From NCBI GenBank assembly GCA_934149325.1, contig CAKPEJ010000016.1, positions 1 to 27,838 of the forward strand: a stretch of 27,838 nucleotides of DNA, given 5' to 3'. Position 1 is the first letter of the stretch. Every line of letters begins with the position of its first letter. Made by a program: the position numbers and the translations under genes. The notes below the pieces were generated by a model. That model searched no databases. It saw nothing but the letters and a program-made list of their open reading frames with translations, and was not told the origin of the DNA. The stretch is from an uncultured Bacilli bacterium (lineage in GTDB: Bacteria > Bacillota_I > Bacilli_A > RF39 > UBA660). This document shows, one piece after another, positions 1 through 6,961 of this stretch.

Positions 1-1337
1 CTTATATCAGCATTATCATGCCTTAGTAATAAACGATATTCTGCTCTTGAAGTAAGTAATCTATATGGATCTTTTACTCCCTTTGTTACCAAATCATCTA
101 TAAGTACACCAATATATGATTCATCTCTTCCTAAAATTAATGGATTTTTACCTTCTAATTTTAAACCAGCATTTATACCTGCAATTAATCCTTGTCCTGC
201 GGCTTCTTCATAACCACTTGTTCCATTTATTTGACCTGCGGTAAATAATCCCTCTACTATTTTAGTTTCTAGACTTGGCTTTAAATCTCTTGAATCTATT
301 GCATCATATTCTATTGCATATGCATATCTAAGTATTTTAGCATGTTCTAGTCCTGGTAAACTGTGTACCATTTCTTCTTGTACATCATATGGCATACTTG
401 TTGAAAATCCTTGAAGATATATATCATCATAGTATTTACTTTCTGGTTCTAAAAATAATTGATGACGTTCTTTATCTGCAAATCTTACTACTTTATCCTC
501 TATTGATGGACAATATCTAGGTCCTGTTCCTAATTTTTCATAAAATCCTCCATACATACTAGATTTACTTAAATTATCTCTTATAATTTTATGAGTTTTT
601 TCTGTTGTATAAGTTAAATAACAAGGTTCTTGACCTTCAACAGTATAAAATGGATCATTATCAAATGAAAATGTATATAATTTGTTATCTCCATCTTCTC
701 TTTTTGTTTTTGAAAAATCAATTGTACTTCTATCAATTCTAGGTGGTGTTCCTGTTTTTAATCTAAGTAATTTAAATCCAATTTTTTCTAAATTTTCACT
801 TAAATATAAAGAAGGTCTTGTTCCTCTTGGTCCTGAAACAGTTCTTTTATCACCAACTAATATATTTGCTTTCATATAAGTACCAGTTGTAAGAATTACA
901 GCATCACAAAATATTTCTTTTCCTGTGGATAACTTAATACCTTTTATTTTATTATCTTCTACTATTAAATCTTCTACTATTTCTTCAATTATATCTACAT
1001 TTTCATGTTCTTCTAATATTCTTAACATTTCTTTTGGATATGTTACTTTATCACCTTGAGCTCTAAGTGATCTAACTGCTGGACCTTTACTACTATTTAG
1101 TAATTTCATTTGAAGTAATGTTTTATCTGCAACTTTACCCATATATCCACCAAGAGCATCAATTTCTCTTACTACAATTCCTTTTGCAGAGCCTCCTATT
1201 GATGGATTACATGGCATCATAGCAATTGTATCTTTTGATCCTGTTACTAAAAGAGTTTTGTGACCTTTATTTGCAGATGCAAGAGTTGCCTCACACCCAG
1301 CGTGTCCTCCTCCTACAACTATTATTTCATACTTCAT
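1..1337 (-). CDS. mnmG: tRNA uridine-5-carboxymethylaminomethyl synthesis enzyme MnmG (partial, 3' end off window)
   Basis: FAD-dependent partner of MnmE; together they install the carboxymethylaminomethyl group on U34 of tRNAs in the cytosol. The reverse strand reads MKYEIIVVGGGHAGCEA, the Rossmann FAD-binding loop, then PCNPSIGG near residue 50, GPRGTRPSLY, the family signature GTGPRYCPSIEDKV, and GTSGYEEAAGQG in the FAD-contact region. About 445 codons are present; the family is usually about 620-630 residues, so the C-terminal helical MnmE-binding domain lies beyond the left edge. The ATG at 1337 has an upstream AGAAGG ribosome site. Unlike the usual co-transcribed mnmE-mnmG pair, it has its own promoter and gpsA lies between the two. 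No stop is present because the gene is cut by the edge. Confidence 0.97.
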   Translation of the reverse strand, partial: MKYEIIVVGGGHAGCEATLASANKGHKTLLVTGSKDTIAMMPCNPSIGGSAKGIVVREIDALGGYMGKVADKTLLQMKLLNSSKGPAVRSLRAQGDKVTYPKEMLRILEEHENVDIIEEIVEDLIVEDNKIKGIKLSTGKEIFCDAVILTTGTYMKANILVGDKRTVSGPRGTRPSLYLSENLEKIGFKLLRLKTGTPPRIDRSTIDFSKTKREDGDNKLYTFSFDNDPFYTVEGQEPCYLTYTTEKTHKIIRDNLSKSSMYGGFYEKLGTGPRYCPSIEDKVVRFADKERHQLFLEPESKYYDDIYLQGFSTSMPYDVQEEMVHSLPGLEHAKILRYAYAIEYDAIDSRDLKPSLETKIVEGLFTAGQINGTSGYEEAAGQGLIAGINAGLKLEGKNPLILGRDESYIGVLIDDLVTKGVKDPYRLLTSRAEYRLLLRHDNADI

Positions 1338-1365
1338 TTTATCAACCTTCTTTTTTTGCACTTGT

Positions 1366-1394
1366 ATTATACTACAAGATTTATTTTTTAACAA
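1366..1394 (-). promoter_or_regulatory. Housekeeping promoter of mnmG
   Basis: On the minus strand TTGTTA (1389-1394), a 17-nt spacer and a perfect TATAAT (1366-1371) lie about 30 nt before the mnmG ATG. A 6-bp-arm inverted repeat (CTTGTA at 1361-1366, TACAAG at 1373-1378) flanks the -10 box and could be an operator; that part is inference. Confidence 0.75.
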
Positions 1395-1423
1395 TAAAAG
1401 AAAAAGTTACTATGTAACCTTTT
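1395..1423 (-). terminator. Rho-independent terminator after gpsA
   Basis: Directly after the gpsA stop on the minus strand AAAGGTTAC pairs with GTAACTTTT around an ATA loop (9 bp including one G-U), followed by a T-rich tail. It separates gpsA from mnmG. Confidence 0.7.
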
Positions 1424-2382
1424 TAATCCAATATTGCTTTTATTATTATTTTTGAATCTTTTTTGTTATATATAATATCATAAAGACTATTTATTATAGG
1501 TAATTTTAAATCATATTTTAAAGACAAATCTTGTGCAACTATAAGTGCATCTAATCCTTCTATAACCATACCTATTTCATTTTTTATATCGTCTATATCT
1601 TTTCCTTTAGCAATTAATATTCCTGCACTTTTATTTCTACTATTTTCACTCATGCATGTTACTATTAAATCTCCTAAACCTGATAATCCATAAAAAGTTT
1701 CATCTGTTGACCCCATTTTTTTACCTAACATCTTTATTTCGTCTAAACCTCTTGTAATTAATACTGATTTAATATTTAACCCTAAATTCAATCCATCTAA
1801 TACTCCTGATGCAAGAGCAATAATATTCTTTAGTGTTCCTCCTAGTTCTGTTCCTATCATATCATTATTAAATTCTAAACTCATATTACTTCCAGCAAAA
1901 ATACTTTTAATTTCTTCTTTAAAAATTTGATTATTTGATGCAAAAGTTACTTTACAAGGTTCATAATTTATAACTTCTTTTGCTATTGAAGGCCCAGATA
2001 AAATACCTACTTCGTTATTTATTTCTTCTGTTACTACTTCACTAAGTAATTTATTAGTACCTTTTTCAATTCCTTTTGAACATATTATTATTTTTTGATT
2101 AGTAATATATTTTTTTATATCTTTAATGGTATTTCTAATTATGTTTGATGGTGTTACTAAAAATATATATTCTGATTTTTCTATTACATCTTTATAATCT
2201 GTATAACAAATAATTTTTTCATTAAGTTTTGACCCATTCAAGAACATACATGTTTTTTCTTCATTTATTTTACTTTTTTCTTCTTCTTTAAAAGACCAAA
2301 TTTTAACATTATTATTAATGGATAATACATTAGCAAGTGCACACCCAAAACTTCCACTACCAATAATTGCTATATTTTTCAT
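1423..2382 (-). CDS. gpsA: NAD(P)H-dependent glycerol-3-phosphate dehydrogenase GpsA
   Basis: Reduces dihydroxyacetone phosphate to sn-glycerol-3-phosphate, the backbone precursor of membrane phospholipids; cytosolic. The 319-residue length is normal. The N-terminus has the dinucleotide fold with GSGSFG at residues 8-13; mid-protein SGPSIAKEV is the family-specific substrate-site motif; the C-terminal helical domain has ELGGTLKNIIALASG, holding the catalytic Lys, and GLSGLGDLIVTC. The ATG start lies 6 nt after the mnmE stop, so it is probably co-transcribed with mnmE. Its position between mnmE and mnmG is unusual, since in most Bacilli these two are adjacent. A good terminator follows it. Confidence 0.96.
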   Translation of the reverse strand: MKNIAIIGSGSFGCALANVLSINNNVKIWSFKEEEKSKINEEKTCMFLNGSKLNEKIICYTDYKDVIEKSEYIFLVTPSNIIRNTIKDIKKYITNQKIIICSKGIEKGTNKLLSEVVTEEINNEVGILSGPSIAKEVINYEPCKVTFASNNQIFKEEIKSIFAGSNMSLEFNNDMIGTELGGTLKNIIALASGVLDGLNLGLNIKSVLITRGLDEIKMLGKKMGSTDETFYGLSGLGDLIVTCMSENSRNKSAGILIAKGKDIDDIKNEIGMVIEGLDALIVAQDLSLKYDLKLPIINSLYDIIYNKKDSKIIIKAILD

Positions 2383-2388
2383 TTTTAC

Positions 2389-3741
2389 CTACTTTCCAAG
2401 ACAAAAATTACTAAATAATGTATTAATTAATTTATCATTATAATTTTCGCCTATTATTTCTCCTAATATTTCACAAATTTCTTTTATATCTATTTCAAGT
2501 AAATCTATTGGAACATCATTTTTCAAAGCTTCTTCTAAATTTTTAGATATATTTATTGCCTTTTTTACTAAAGATATTTCTCTAGAATTTGATAAATATG
2601 TAAAGTCACCTGAATTAATCTCTTCTAAATTAAATAATTTACTTATTTTTTCTTTTAAATTTTCTAAACCTTGCTCTTTTAGAGCAGATAATTTTACTAT
2701 TTCTTCATCTTTAAATATACTTAAATTTATTTTTTTCTCTAAATCCACTTTATTTATTACTATTATTCTCTTTTTATCTTTAGTATATTCAAGTAATTTT
2801 TCATCTTCTTTTGTTAATTCTTCATTATTATTTAATACAAGTATAATTAAGTCAGAATTGTTAATTAAACTAAGAGATTTTTCTACTCCTATTTTCTCTA
2901 CTATATCTTCTGTTTCTCTTATTCCTGCTGTATCTATTATATTTAATAGGATACCATTTACCCTTATTTGACCTTCTACTATATCTCTTGTCGTACCAGC
3001 AACATTCGTTACTATAGCTTTTTCTTCTTCTATTAGTTTATTTAAAATTGAACTTTTTCCAACATTTGGTCTACCTAAAATTACTGTATTAATACCTTCT
3101 TTTATTAATTTACCATTTTCGGATTCGTCTAATAATTTTGATAATTCTTTATTTATATATTTTGAAATATTCTCTATTTCTTTTTTTGTAACTACTTCTA
3201 TATCTTCATATTCAGGATAATCTATATTCACTTCAATATTTGCATTTACAAGGGCAAGTTTATCTATTATATTCCTTATTAATTTTGATAATCTACCTGT
3301 TGCACCATTAATTGCAAGTTTTCTTGCACTTTCTGTTTTAGAATTTATTAAATCCATTATACTTTCGGCCTCAATTAAATCAATTCTTCCATTTAAAAAA
3401 GCTCTTTTTGTAAATTCACCAGGTTCTGCAAGTCTTGCTCCATTTATAAGTAATAATTCTAATATTTTATTTGTAGTAGCAATTCCACCATGAGAATTTA
3501 TTTCTACTACATCTTCTTTTGTAAATGTTTTTGGAGCTTTCATTACTGATACCATAACTTCATCTATAATTTCATCATTATATTTAATATGACCATAATT
3601 TATAGTATGAGATTCTTTATTCTTTAAATTATTATCAAATATTTTATCAACAATATTAATAGCATCATCACCACTAACCCTTATTATAGAAATAGCACCT
3701 ACTCCTAATGCTGTTGAAATTGCGCAAATTGTATCATTCAT
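2389..3741 (-). CDS. mnmE: tRNA modification GTPase MnmE (TrmE)
   Basis: GTPase partner of MnmG in U34 modification of tRNA, using a formyl-folate-derived one-carbon unit. The N-terminal folate-binding domain (about residues 1-118) is followed by a helical domain interrupted by a Ras-like G domain: GRPNVGKSS (G1), NVAGTTRD (G2), DTAG (G3), NKVD (G4). The protein ends in FCLGK, matching the family's C-terminal C-x-G-K tail with its catalytic Cys. About 450 residues, full length. I chose the ATG at 3741 (MNDTICAIS); the GTG nine bases upstream at 3750 is part of the AGGTGAG ribosome site. A weak -10 box (TATAAT, 3774-3779) lies upstream, after the khpB terminator. It stops with TAG. Confidence 0.97.
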   Translation of the reverse strand: MNDTICAISTALGVGAISIIRVSGDDAINIVDKIFDNNLKNKESHTINYGHIKYNDEIIDEVMVSVMKAPKTFTKEDVVEINSHGGIATTNKILELLLINGARLAEPGEFTKRAFLNGRIDLIEAESIMDLINSKTESARKLAINGATGRLSKLIRNIIDKLALVNANIEVNIDYPEYEDIEVVTKKEIENISKYINKELSKLLDESENGKLIKEGINTVILGRPNVGKSSILNKLIEEEKAIVTNVAGTTRDIVEGQIRVNGILLNIIDTAGIRETEDIVEKIGVEKSLSLINNSDLIILVLNNNEELTKEDEKLLEYTKDKKRIIVINKVDLEKKINLSIFKDEEIVKLSALKEQGLENLKEKISKLFNLEEINSGDFTYLSNSREISLVKKAINISKNLEEALKNDVPIDLLEIDIKEICEILGEIIGENYNDKLINTLFSNFCLGK

Positions 3742-3781
3742 ATATCTCACCTGCTTTTTTTAATTCGCTATTAATTATAAC

Positions 3782-3809
3782 AAAAAAAAGAGCTTTTATA
3801 AACTCTTTA
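3782..3809 (-). terminator. Rho-independent terminator after khpB
   Basis: On the minus strand AAAGAG (revcomp of 3803-3808) pairs with CTCTTT (revcomp of 3787-3792), followed by eight T. It overlaps the khpB stop codon and ends the rpmH-rnpA-yidC-khpB unit before mnmE. Confidence 0.75.
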
Positions 3810-4415
3810 GTCTACTGGCTTTACAATAACATATCTATTTGGTTCTTCACCTTCACTAATTGTAGTAACTTTTTTATTATTTGAAAGAATATTATGAACT
3901 ATTCTTCTTTCATAAGAATTCATTGAATCCATTTTAACTTCTATTTTAGTTTGTTCTACTTCTTTAGCAATTTTTTTAGCAAGATATTCTATATTTTTTT
4001 CTCTTTTTTCTTTATAGTTTTCTACATCTAATATTAAATTAACATATATTCCAGTTTTTGTTAAAATAGATTGTCTTAATAACGTTTGAATAGATTGAAG
4101 ATTCTTTCCATTCTTACCAATAAGTAAAGAATTATTTTCAGAATGTAATATTATTTTTAAATGTTCATTAGTTCTTTTTGTTTCTAAATTCACATCTATT
4201 CCCATTGATGTTGTTATCATTTTTATATATTCTTTAGAATATTCTAAAACATCTGATTTCAAAACTACATTCATTATATACTTCTTCTTTTTTAGTAATC
4301 CATATGTTTCTTCTTTAATTGAATAAATCATTTCATCTTCTTTTACATTAAGTTCCTTTAATGATTTTAAAATTACTTCTTCTTCTGTTCTTCCTTCAAA
4401 TATATAATTTTTCAT
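3807..4415 (-). CDS. khpB: RNA-binding protein KhpB (Jag/EloR)
   Basis: Cytosolic RNA-binding protein that in related Gram-positives works with KhpA and affects cell elongation and division. Three domains are visible in about 202 residues: Jag-N (residues 1-48, MKNYIFEGRTEEEV), a type-II KH domain with the GKNGKN loop near residue 100, and a C-terminal R3H domain with the RRIVH motif and ending near NRYVIVKP. The start at ATG 4415 is preceded by AAGGTGAG; an in-frame GTG at 4436 lies inside yidC and would add residues foreign to the family. It starts one base after the yidC stop codon, indicating translational coupling, and its own stop is inside the terminator stem. Confidence 0.95.
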   Translation of the reverse strand: MKNYIFEGRTEEEVILKSLKELNVKEDEMIYSIKEETYGLLKKKKYIMNVVLKSDVLEYSKEYIKMITTSMGIDVNLETKRTNEHLKIILHSENNSLLIGKNGKNLQSIQTLLRQSILTKTGIYVNLILDVENYKEKREKNIEYLAKKIAKEVEQTKIEVKMDSMNSYERRIVHNILSNNKKVTTISEGEEPNRYVIVKPVD

Positions 4416-4416
4416 A

Positions 4417-5370
4417 CTACTCACCTTTTCTTTCACTCATTTTTTTAGCTATAAGATTTTGACATATAGTAAATATTGTTGATGCTATCCAATATAATGA
4501 TAATGCTACTGAGAAATTAAATGACATAATAGCAATCATTATAACCATAAAATTCATCATAGTATTTGGATCTATATCATTTGTTTGTGGTGTTGGTGCT
4601 GTTTTATTTAATTTTTGTGAAATAATTGTTGTTATTACAATTAAAAAAACTATAATTATATATTCGAATCTACCAGATGAAATTGCCTTTAAAGGTGTTG
4701 TACCTAATATTAAACCAAATAAATTTTCTTCAAAAATAACTGGTACTCTATTTATTGCTTCAAAGAAAGCAAATAATAATGGTATTTGAATAAATGCAAA
4801 TAAACAACTTGAAAATGGGTTTATATTATACTTTTTATATAATGTCATCATTTCCATAGATTTTCTATTTAATGATTCTTGATCTGTCTTATTTTCATAT
4901 TTTTTATTTAATCTATCCATTTCTGGTTGCATCTTTCTCATATTTTCTGATTGCATTGCTGTTTTTTGAGTAAATGGTGATAATAATAATCTTATTAAAA
5001 CTCCCAAAGCAACTAATGCTATACCATAACTATTTATATAATTTCCAAGTTTTATTATTAACCAAGCAAGTGGTTTTACAAATAAATTTTCCCATAATCC
5101 TTCATAATTACTATCTGAAACACTAAAATTTTTACAAGCAGGTAATTTGTCAATATCAACTTGTTTCTTATATTTTTTATACTCTTTTACTAATCCTTTA
5201 TCAGTTGGTTTACATAATATATTTTCATTTAAAGTAATTTTTACTTTATTATTTTCGTAATATACTATTTTTTTTGTTTTAGGATCTTTTAGTGTTGTTG
5301 TACAACCTGTTACTAATATCATTAAAAGTAATATTATCATAACTTTTTTTATTTTATTATTTTTTTTCAT
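4417..5370 (-). CDS. yidC: Membrane protein insertase YidC (OxaA family, lipoprotein form)
   Basis: Inserts and folds membrane proteins, alone or with SecYEG. The N-terminus is a lipoprotein signal peptide: Lys-rich start, hydrophobic stretch at residues 10-20, then lipobox VTGC with Cys23. A short extracytoplasmic region follows, then about five membrane segments. The conserved Arg in the first core helix is seen in LIRLLLSPF, as in Gram-positive YidC; later segments include PFSSCLFAFIQIPLLFAF and a last pair ending at LYWIASTIFTICQN. The tail is short and basic (KKMSERKGE). 317 residues, normal for the Gram-positive type, which lacks the large periplasmic domain of proteobacteria. Overlaps rnpA by 14 nt and abuts khpB. 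Confidence 0.95.
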   Translation of the reverse strand: MKKNNKIKKVMIILLLMILVTGCTTTLKDPKTKKIVYYENNKVKITLNENILCKPTDKGLVKEYKKYKKQVDIDKLPACKNFSVSDSNYEGLWENLFVKPLAWLIIKLGNYINSYGIALVALGVLIRLLLSPFTQKTAMQSENMRKMQPEMDRLNKKYENKTDQESLNRKSMEMMTLYKKYNINPFSSCLFAFIQIPLLFAFFEAINRVPVIFEENLFGLILGTTPLKAISSGRFEYIIIVFLIVITTIISQKLNKTAPTPQTNDIDPNTMMNFMVIMIAIMSFNFSVALSLYWIASTIFTICQNLIAKKMSERKGE

Positions 5371-5704
5371 TATTTTCTCCTTCTACCTTTTTTAATAAAT
5401 CTATTAAATTTTCTTTTTTTAATTGGAAATCTATATTATTTATTTCCTTAGTAAGTATTATAACATAATCTGTATTTGGAGAAAACCCTATTTTACTTTT
5501 ATCAATAATATCTTTTATTTGTCTTTTATTTTTATTTCTCACAACAGCATTCCCTAGTTTTTTTGAAACACATATGCAAAATCTATATTTATTTTCTTCA
5601 TTTTTATCCTTATATATATAATAGTATTTATTTTTGAATTTTTTTCCATTTTTTATAACTTTATTTATTTCGTCAGATTTTTTTATTATATTTCTTTTTT
5701 TCAT
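5357..5704 (-). CDS. rnpA: Ribonuclease P protein component
   Basis: Protein subunit of RNase P, which trims the 5' leader of pre-tRNAs together with the rnpB RNA (not in this window). 115 residues, normal length. The RNR signature is NAVVRNKNKRQIKD near residues 53-66, preceded by a central region rich in aromatic and basic residues. The start ATG at 5704 follows GAAGGTG. Downstream of rpmH in the classical rpmH-rnpA order, with a weak hairpin between the two. It overlaps the start of yidC. Confidence 0.95.
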   Translation of the reverse strand: MKKRNIIKKSDEINKVIKNGKKFKNKYYYIYKDKNEENKYRFCICVSKKLGNAVVRNKNKRQIKDIIDKSKIGFSPNTDYVIILTKEINNIDFQLKKENLIDLLKKVEGENNEKK

Positions 5705-5722
5705 ATTACACCTTCTTCATAC

Positions 5723-5748
5723 AAAAAAAACCACTTTCTATTTAGTGG
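5723..5748 (-). terminator. Weak terminator or attenuator between rpmH and rnpA
   Basis: On the minus strand CCACT (revcomp of 5744-5748) pairs with AGTGG (revcomp of 5731-5735) around an 8-nt loop, followed by eight T (5723-5730). The stem is only 5 bp, so partial termination, lowering rnpA relative to rpmH, is a plausible inference. Confidence 0.5.
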
Positions 5749-5753
5749 AATTA

Positions 5754-5877
5754 TTATTTAGATAAAACTTTACGACCTTTTTTTTCTTCTTTTATTTAAT
5801 ACATTACCTTTTACTCTAGAAAAAAATCCATGTTTTTTTGCTTTTTTTCTATTATTTGGTTGAAATGTTCTTTTCAT
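5754..5877 (-). CDS. rpmH: 50S ribosomal protein L34, reading frame broken as given (+1 in A8 run)
   Basis: Structural protein of the large ribosomal subunit. From ATG 5877, preceded by GGAGGTG, the minus strand reads MKRTFQPNNRKKAKKHGF, the hallmark L34 N-terminus. After NKRRKK the given frame ends RS-stop (TAA at 5770-5772), giving 35 residues. If one A is removed from the run of eight A at 5778-5785, the frame continues KGRKVLSK-stop (TAA at 5754-5756), the expected L34 C-terminus, for a total of about 40 residues. So a single-base insertion in a homopolymer interrupts an otherwise normal gene: sequencing or assembly error, real mutation, or repair by transcriptional slippage. Promoter, ribosome site and position next to rnpA are all intact, which argues for a working gene. 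Confidence 0.88.
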
Positions 5878-5910
5878 AAATTACACCTCCAAGTTCATAA
5901 AAACATTACA

Positions 5911-5939
5911 ATTATATATATTTTTCATAATAAAGTCAA
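5911..5939 (-). promoter_or_regulatory. Strong housekeeping promoter of rpmH-rnpA-yidC-khpB
   Basis: On the minus strand TTGACT (5934-5939), a 17-nt spacer and TATAAT (5911-5916), nearly full sigma-A consensus, about 34 nt before the rpmH start. Confidence 0.88.
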
Positions 5940-5947
5940 CAATTTTA

Positions 5948-5976
5948 TTGAAAAATAATATTTTTTCTCTTATAAT
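5948..5976 (+). promoter_or_regulatory. Housekeeping promoter of the coiled-coil gene
   Basis: TTGAAA (5948-5953), 17-nt spacer, TATAAT (5971-5976). It diverges from the rpmH promoter, with the two -35 boxes only 8 nt apart (5940-5947), so the two units may influence each other. Confidence 0.8.
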
Positions 5977-6012
5977 TAAATTAAATCTTATATATAATGA
6001 TAGGAGAAATTT

Positions 6013-6648
6013 ATGTTTAATAAGAAAAAAAATATAGAAAATTTATTAAGTCAATATATTTATTTAAAAAGTTTAGAACAAGATGATATAAATAAATTAG
6101 AGGAAATTAATTCAATTAAAGAAGCTTTTGAAAGTAAAAAAGAAGATACAATATGTCATGTACCTCTAAATGGTAACTTAGATTTTGTTAAAAGAAATTT
6201 TGATAATGATTTTAGTGAATGTCAATATTTATTAAATGCATGTTTAAAAAGAATTCAACTTACTTTAAATAATTTAGAAGAATTTGAAAAGGTCCAAGAT
6301 TTAGTTAATAACAAATTAGAGTTAAAATTAAATTTAATGCAATCAAATATTGGTGAAGTTCAAAAAATTTCTAATAAGTTAGAAACAATTAATAATCAAA
6401 TAGAGAAGACTGGTAATGATTTTTCAAGTGATATACAATTAGAAATAAAAAATGAACTATCAAAAATTAACGATTTAATAGACAGAATGGTCAGTGATAA
6501 GTATGCATCTAATGAAGCTCAAGATTACATTGACGCTGAATGTGCTATTATAAAAAGAAATTCGGATAGAAAAAGAATTGAAGAGAAGTTAAAAAAATAT
6601 AATATTATTAGCGATACTGTTGATAATACAAATAGTCAAAAACTATAA
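6013..6648 (+). CDS. Hypothetical coiled-coil protein next to oriC
   Basis: I do not recognise this 211-residue protein. It is highly charged, has no signal peptide or membrane segment, and is mostly predicted helix: residues from about 75 to 200 alternate Leu/Ile with Lys, Glu and Asn in coiled-coil fashion (for example EFEKVQDLVNNKLELKL). Three Cys are scattered and do not form a metal motif. It has its own strong promoter, a GGAG ribosome site before ATG 6013, and its own terminator, so it is a monocistronic unit. It is the only plus-strand gene between the strand switch and oriC; in Bacillus rpmH is followed directly by dnaA. A role in origin or nucleoid function is possible from position alone. 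Confidence 0.8.
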   Translation: MFNKKKNIENLLSQYIYLKSLEQDDINKLEEINSIKEAFESKKEDTICHVPLNGNLDFVKRNFDNDFSECQYLLNACLKRIQLTLNNLEEFEKVQDLVNNKLELKLNLMQSNIGEVQKISNKLETINNQIEKTGNDFSSDIQLEIKNELSKINDLIDRMVSDKYASNEAQDYIDAECAIIKRNSDRKRIEEKLKKYNIISDTVDNTNSQKL

Positions 6649-6672
6649 AGTGAATAATTTTTCACTTTTTTT
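6646..6672 (+). terminator. Rho-independent terminator of the coiled-coil gene
   Basis: AAAGTGAA (6647-6654) pairs with TTCACTTT (6661-6668), 8 bp with a 6-nt loop, continuing into a T run. It overlaps the stop codon and shields oriC from read-through. Confidence 0.85.
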
Positions 6673-6718
6673 GTGGAAAAAATTTTTATTTTTTATTATA
6701 ATAACAAGAGAAAATTAC

Positions 6719-6772
6719 TTATCAACATTATCAACAATGTTGTTGATAAATATTAGATGTTGATAAATTAGA
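6719..6772. repeat. DnaA-box cluster with abutting direct boxes and a tandem repeat
   Basis: Two TTATCAACA boxes abut with no spacer (period 9), followed by two inverted boxes at period 17. The inverted boxes belong to a tandem direct repeat: TGTTGATAAATATTAGA (6741-6757) and TGTTGATAAATTAGA (6758-6772), which differ by an AT dinucleotide. Each ends in TTAGA, similar to the TAG triplets of DnaA-trio elements. Confidence 0.8.
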
Positions 6773-6881
6773 TGTTTATTTAAAATTTGTGGAAAATGTT
6801 GAAAACTATATAATTTCCTTATATTTAAACAAATTTTATCAACAGATATTGTTTATAAGTATTGTTTATAGATTTTTGCTG

Positions 6882-6909
6882 TTGAAAACTGGAAAAAATA
6901 GGTTATAAT
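6882..6909 (+). promoter_or_regulatory. dnaA promoter
   Basis: TTGAAA (6882-6887), 16-nt spacer, TATAAT (6904-6909), about 50 nt before the dnaA start. The DnaA-box-like TGTTGAAAA (6880-6888) covers the -35 box, which would allow DnaA to repress its own gene; this is inferred. Confidence 0.78.
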
Positions 6910-6961
6910 TAAGTTACGTAGAAACTATCTATAAAATTCAGGCGGGGAGGTGGTTACTATT

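Larger units (their letters stand above)
6672..6961. other. oriC: Chromosomal replication origin oriC
   Basis: A roughly 290-bp non-coding stretch just upstream of dnaA. Exact TTATCAACA boxes: plus strand at 6719-6727, 6728-6736 and 6836-6844; minus strand at 6741-6749 and 6758-6766. Near matches: TGTGGAAAA at 6672-6680 and 6788-6796, TGTTGAAAA at 6797-6805 and 6880-6888. AT-only or nearly AT-only stretches at 6677-6708 and 6801-6840 are candidate unwinding elements. Gene orientation switches just to the left, so both arms are read away from this point. The boxes carry A at position 6 in place of the classical C (TTATCCACA). The dnaA-dnaN gap (8327-8484) has only a weak box (TTATTAACA, 8398-8406), so the main box cluster is on this side. 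Confidence 0.9.

Noticed and set aside
682..1417. Plus-strand frames over mnmG
   Set aside because: The minus strand encodes clear MnmG throughout; the plus-strand frames are shadows.
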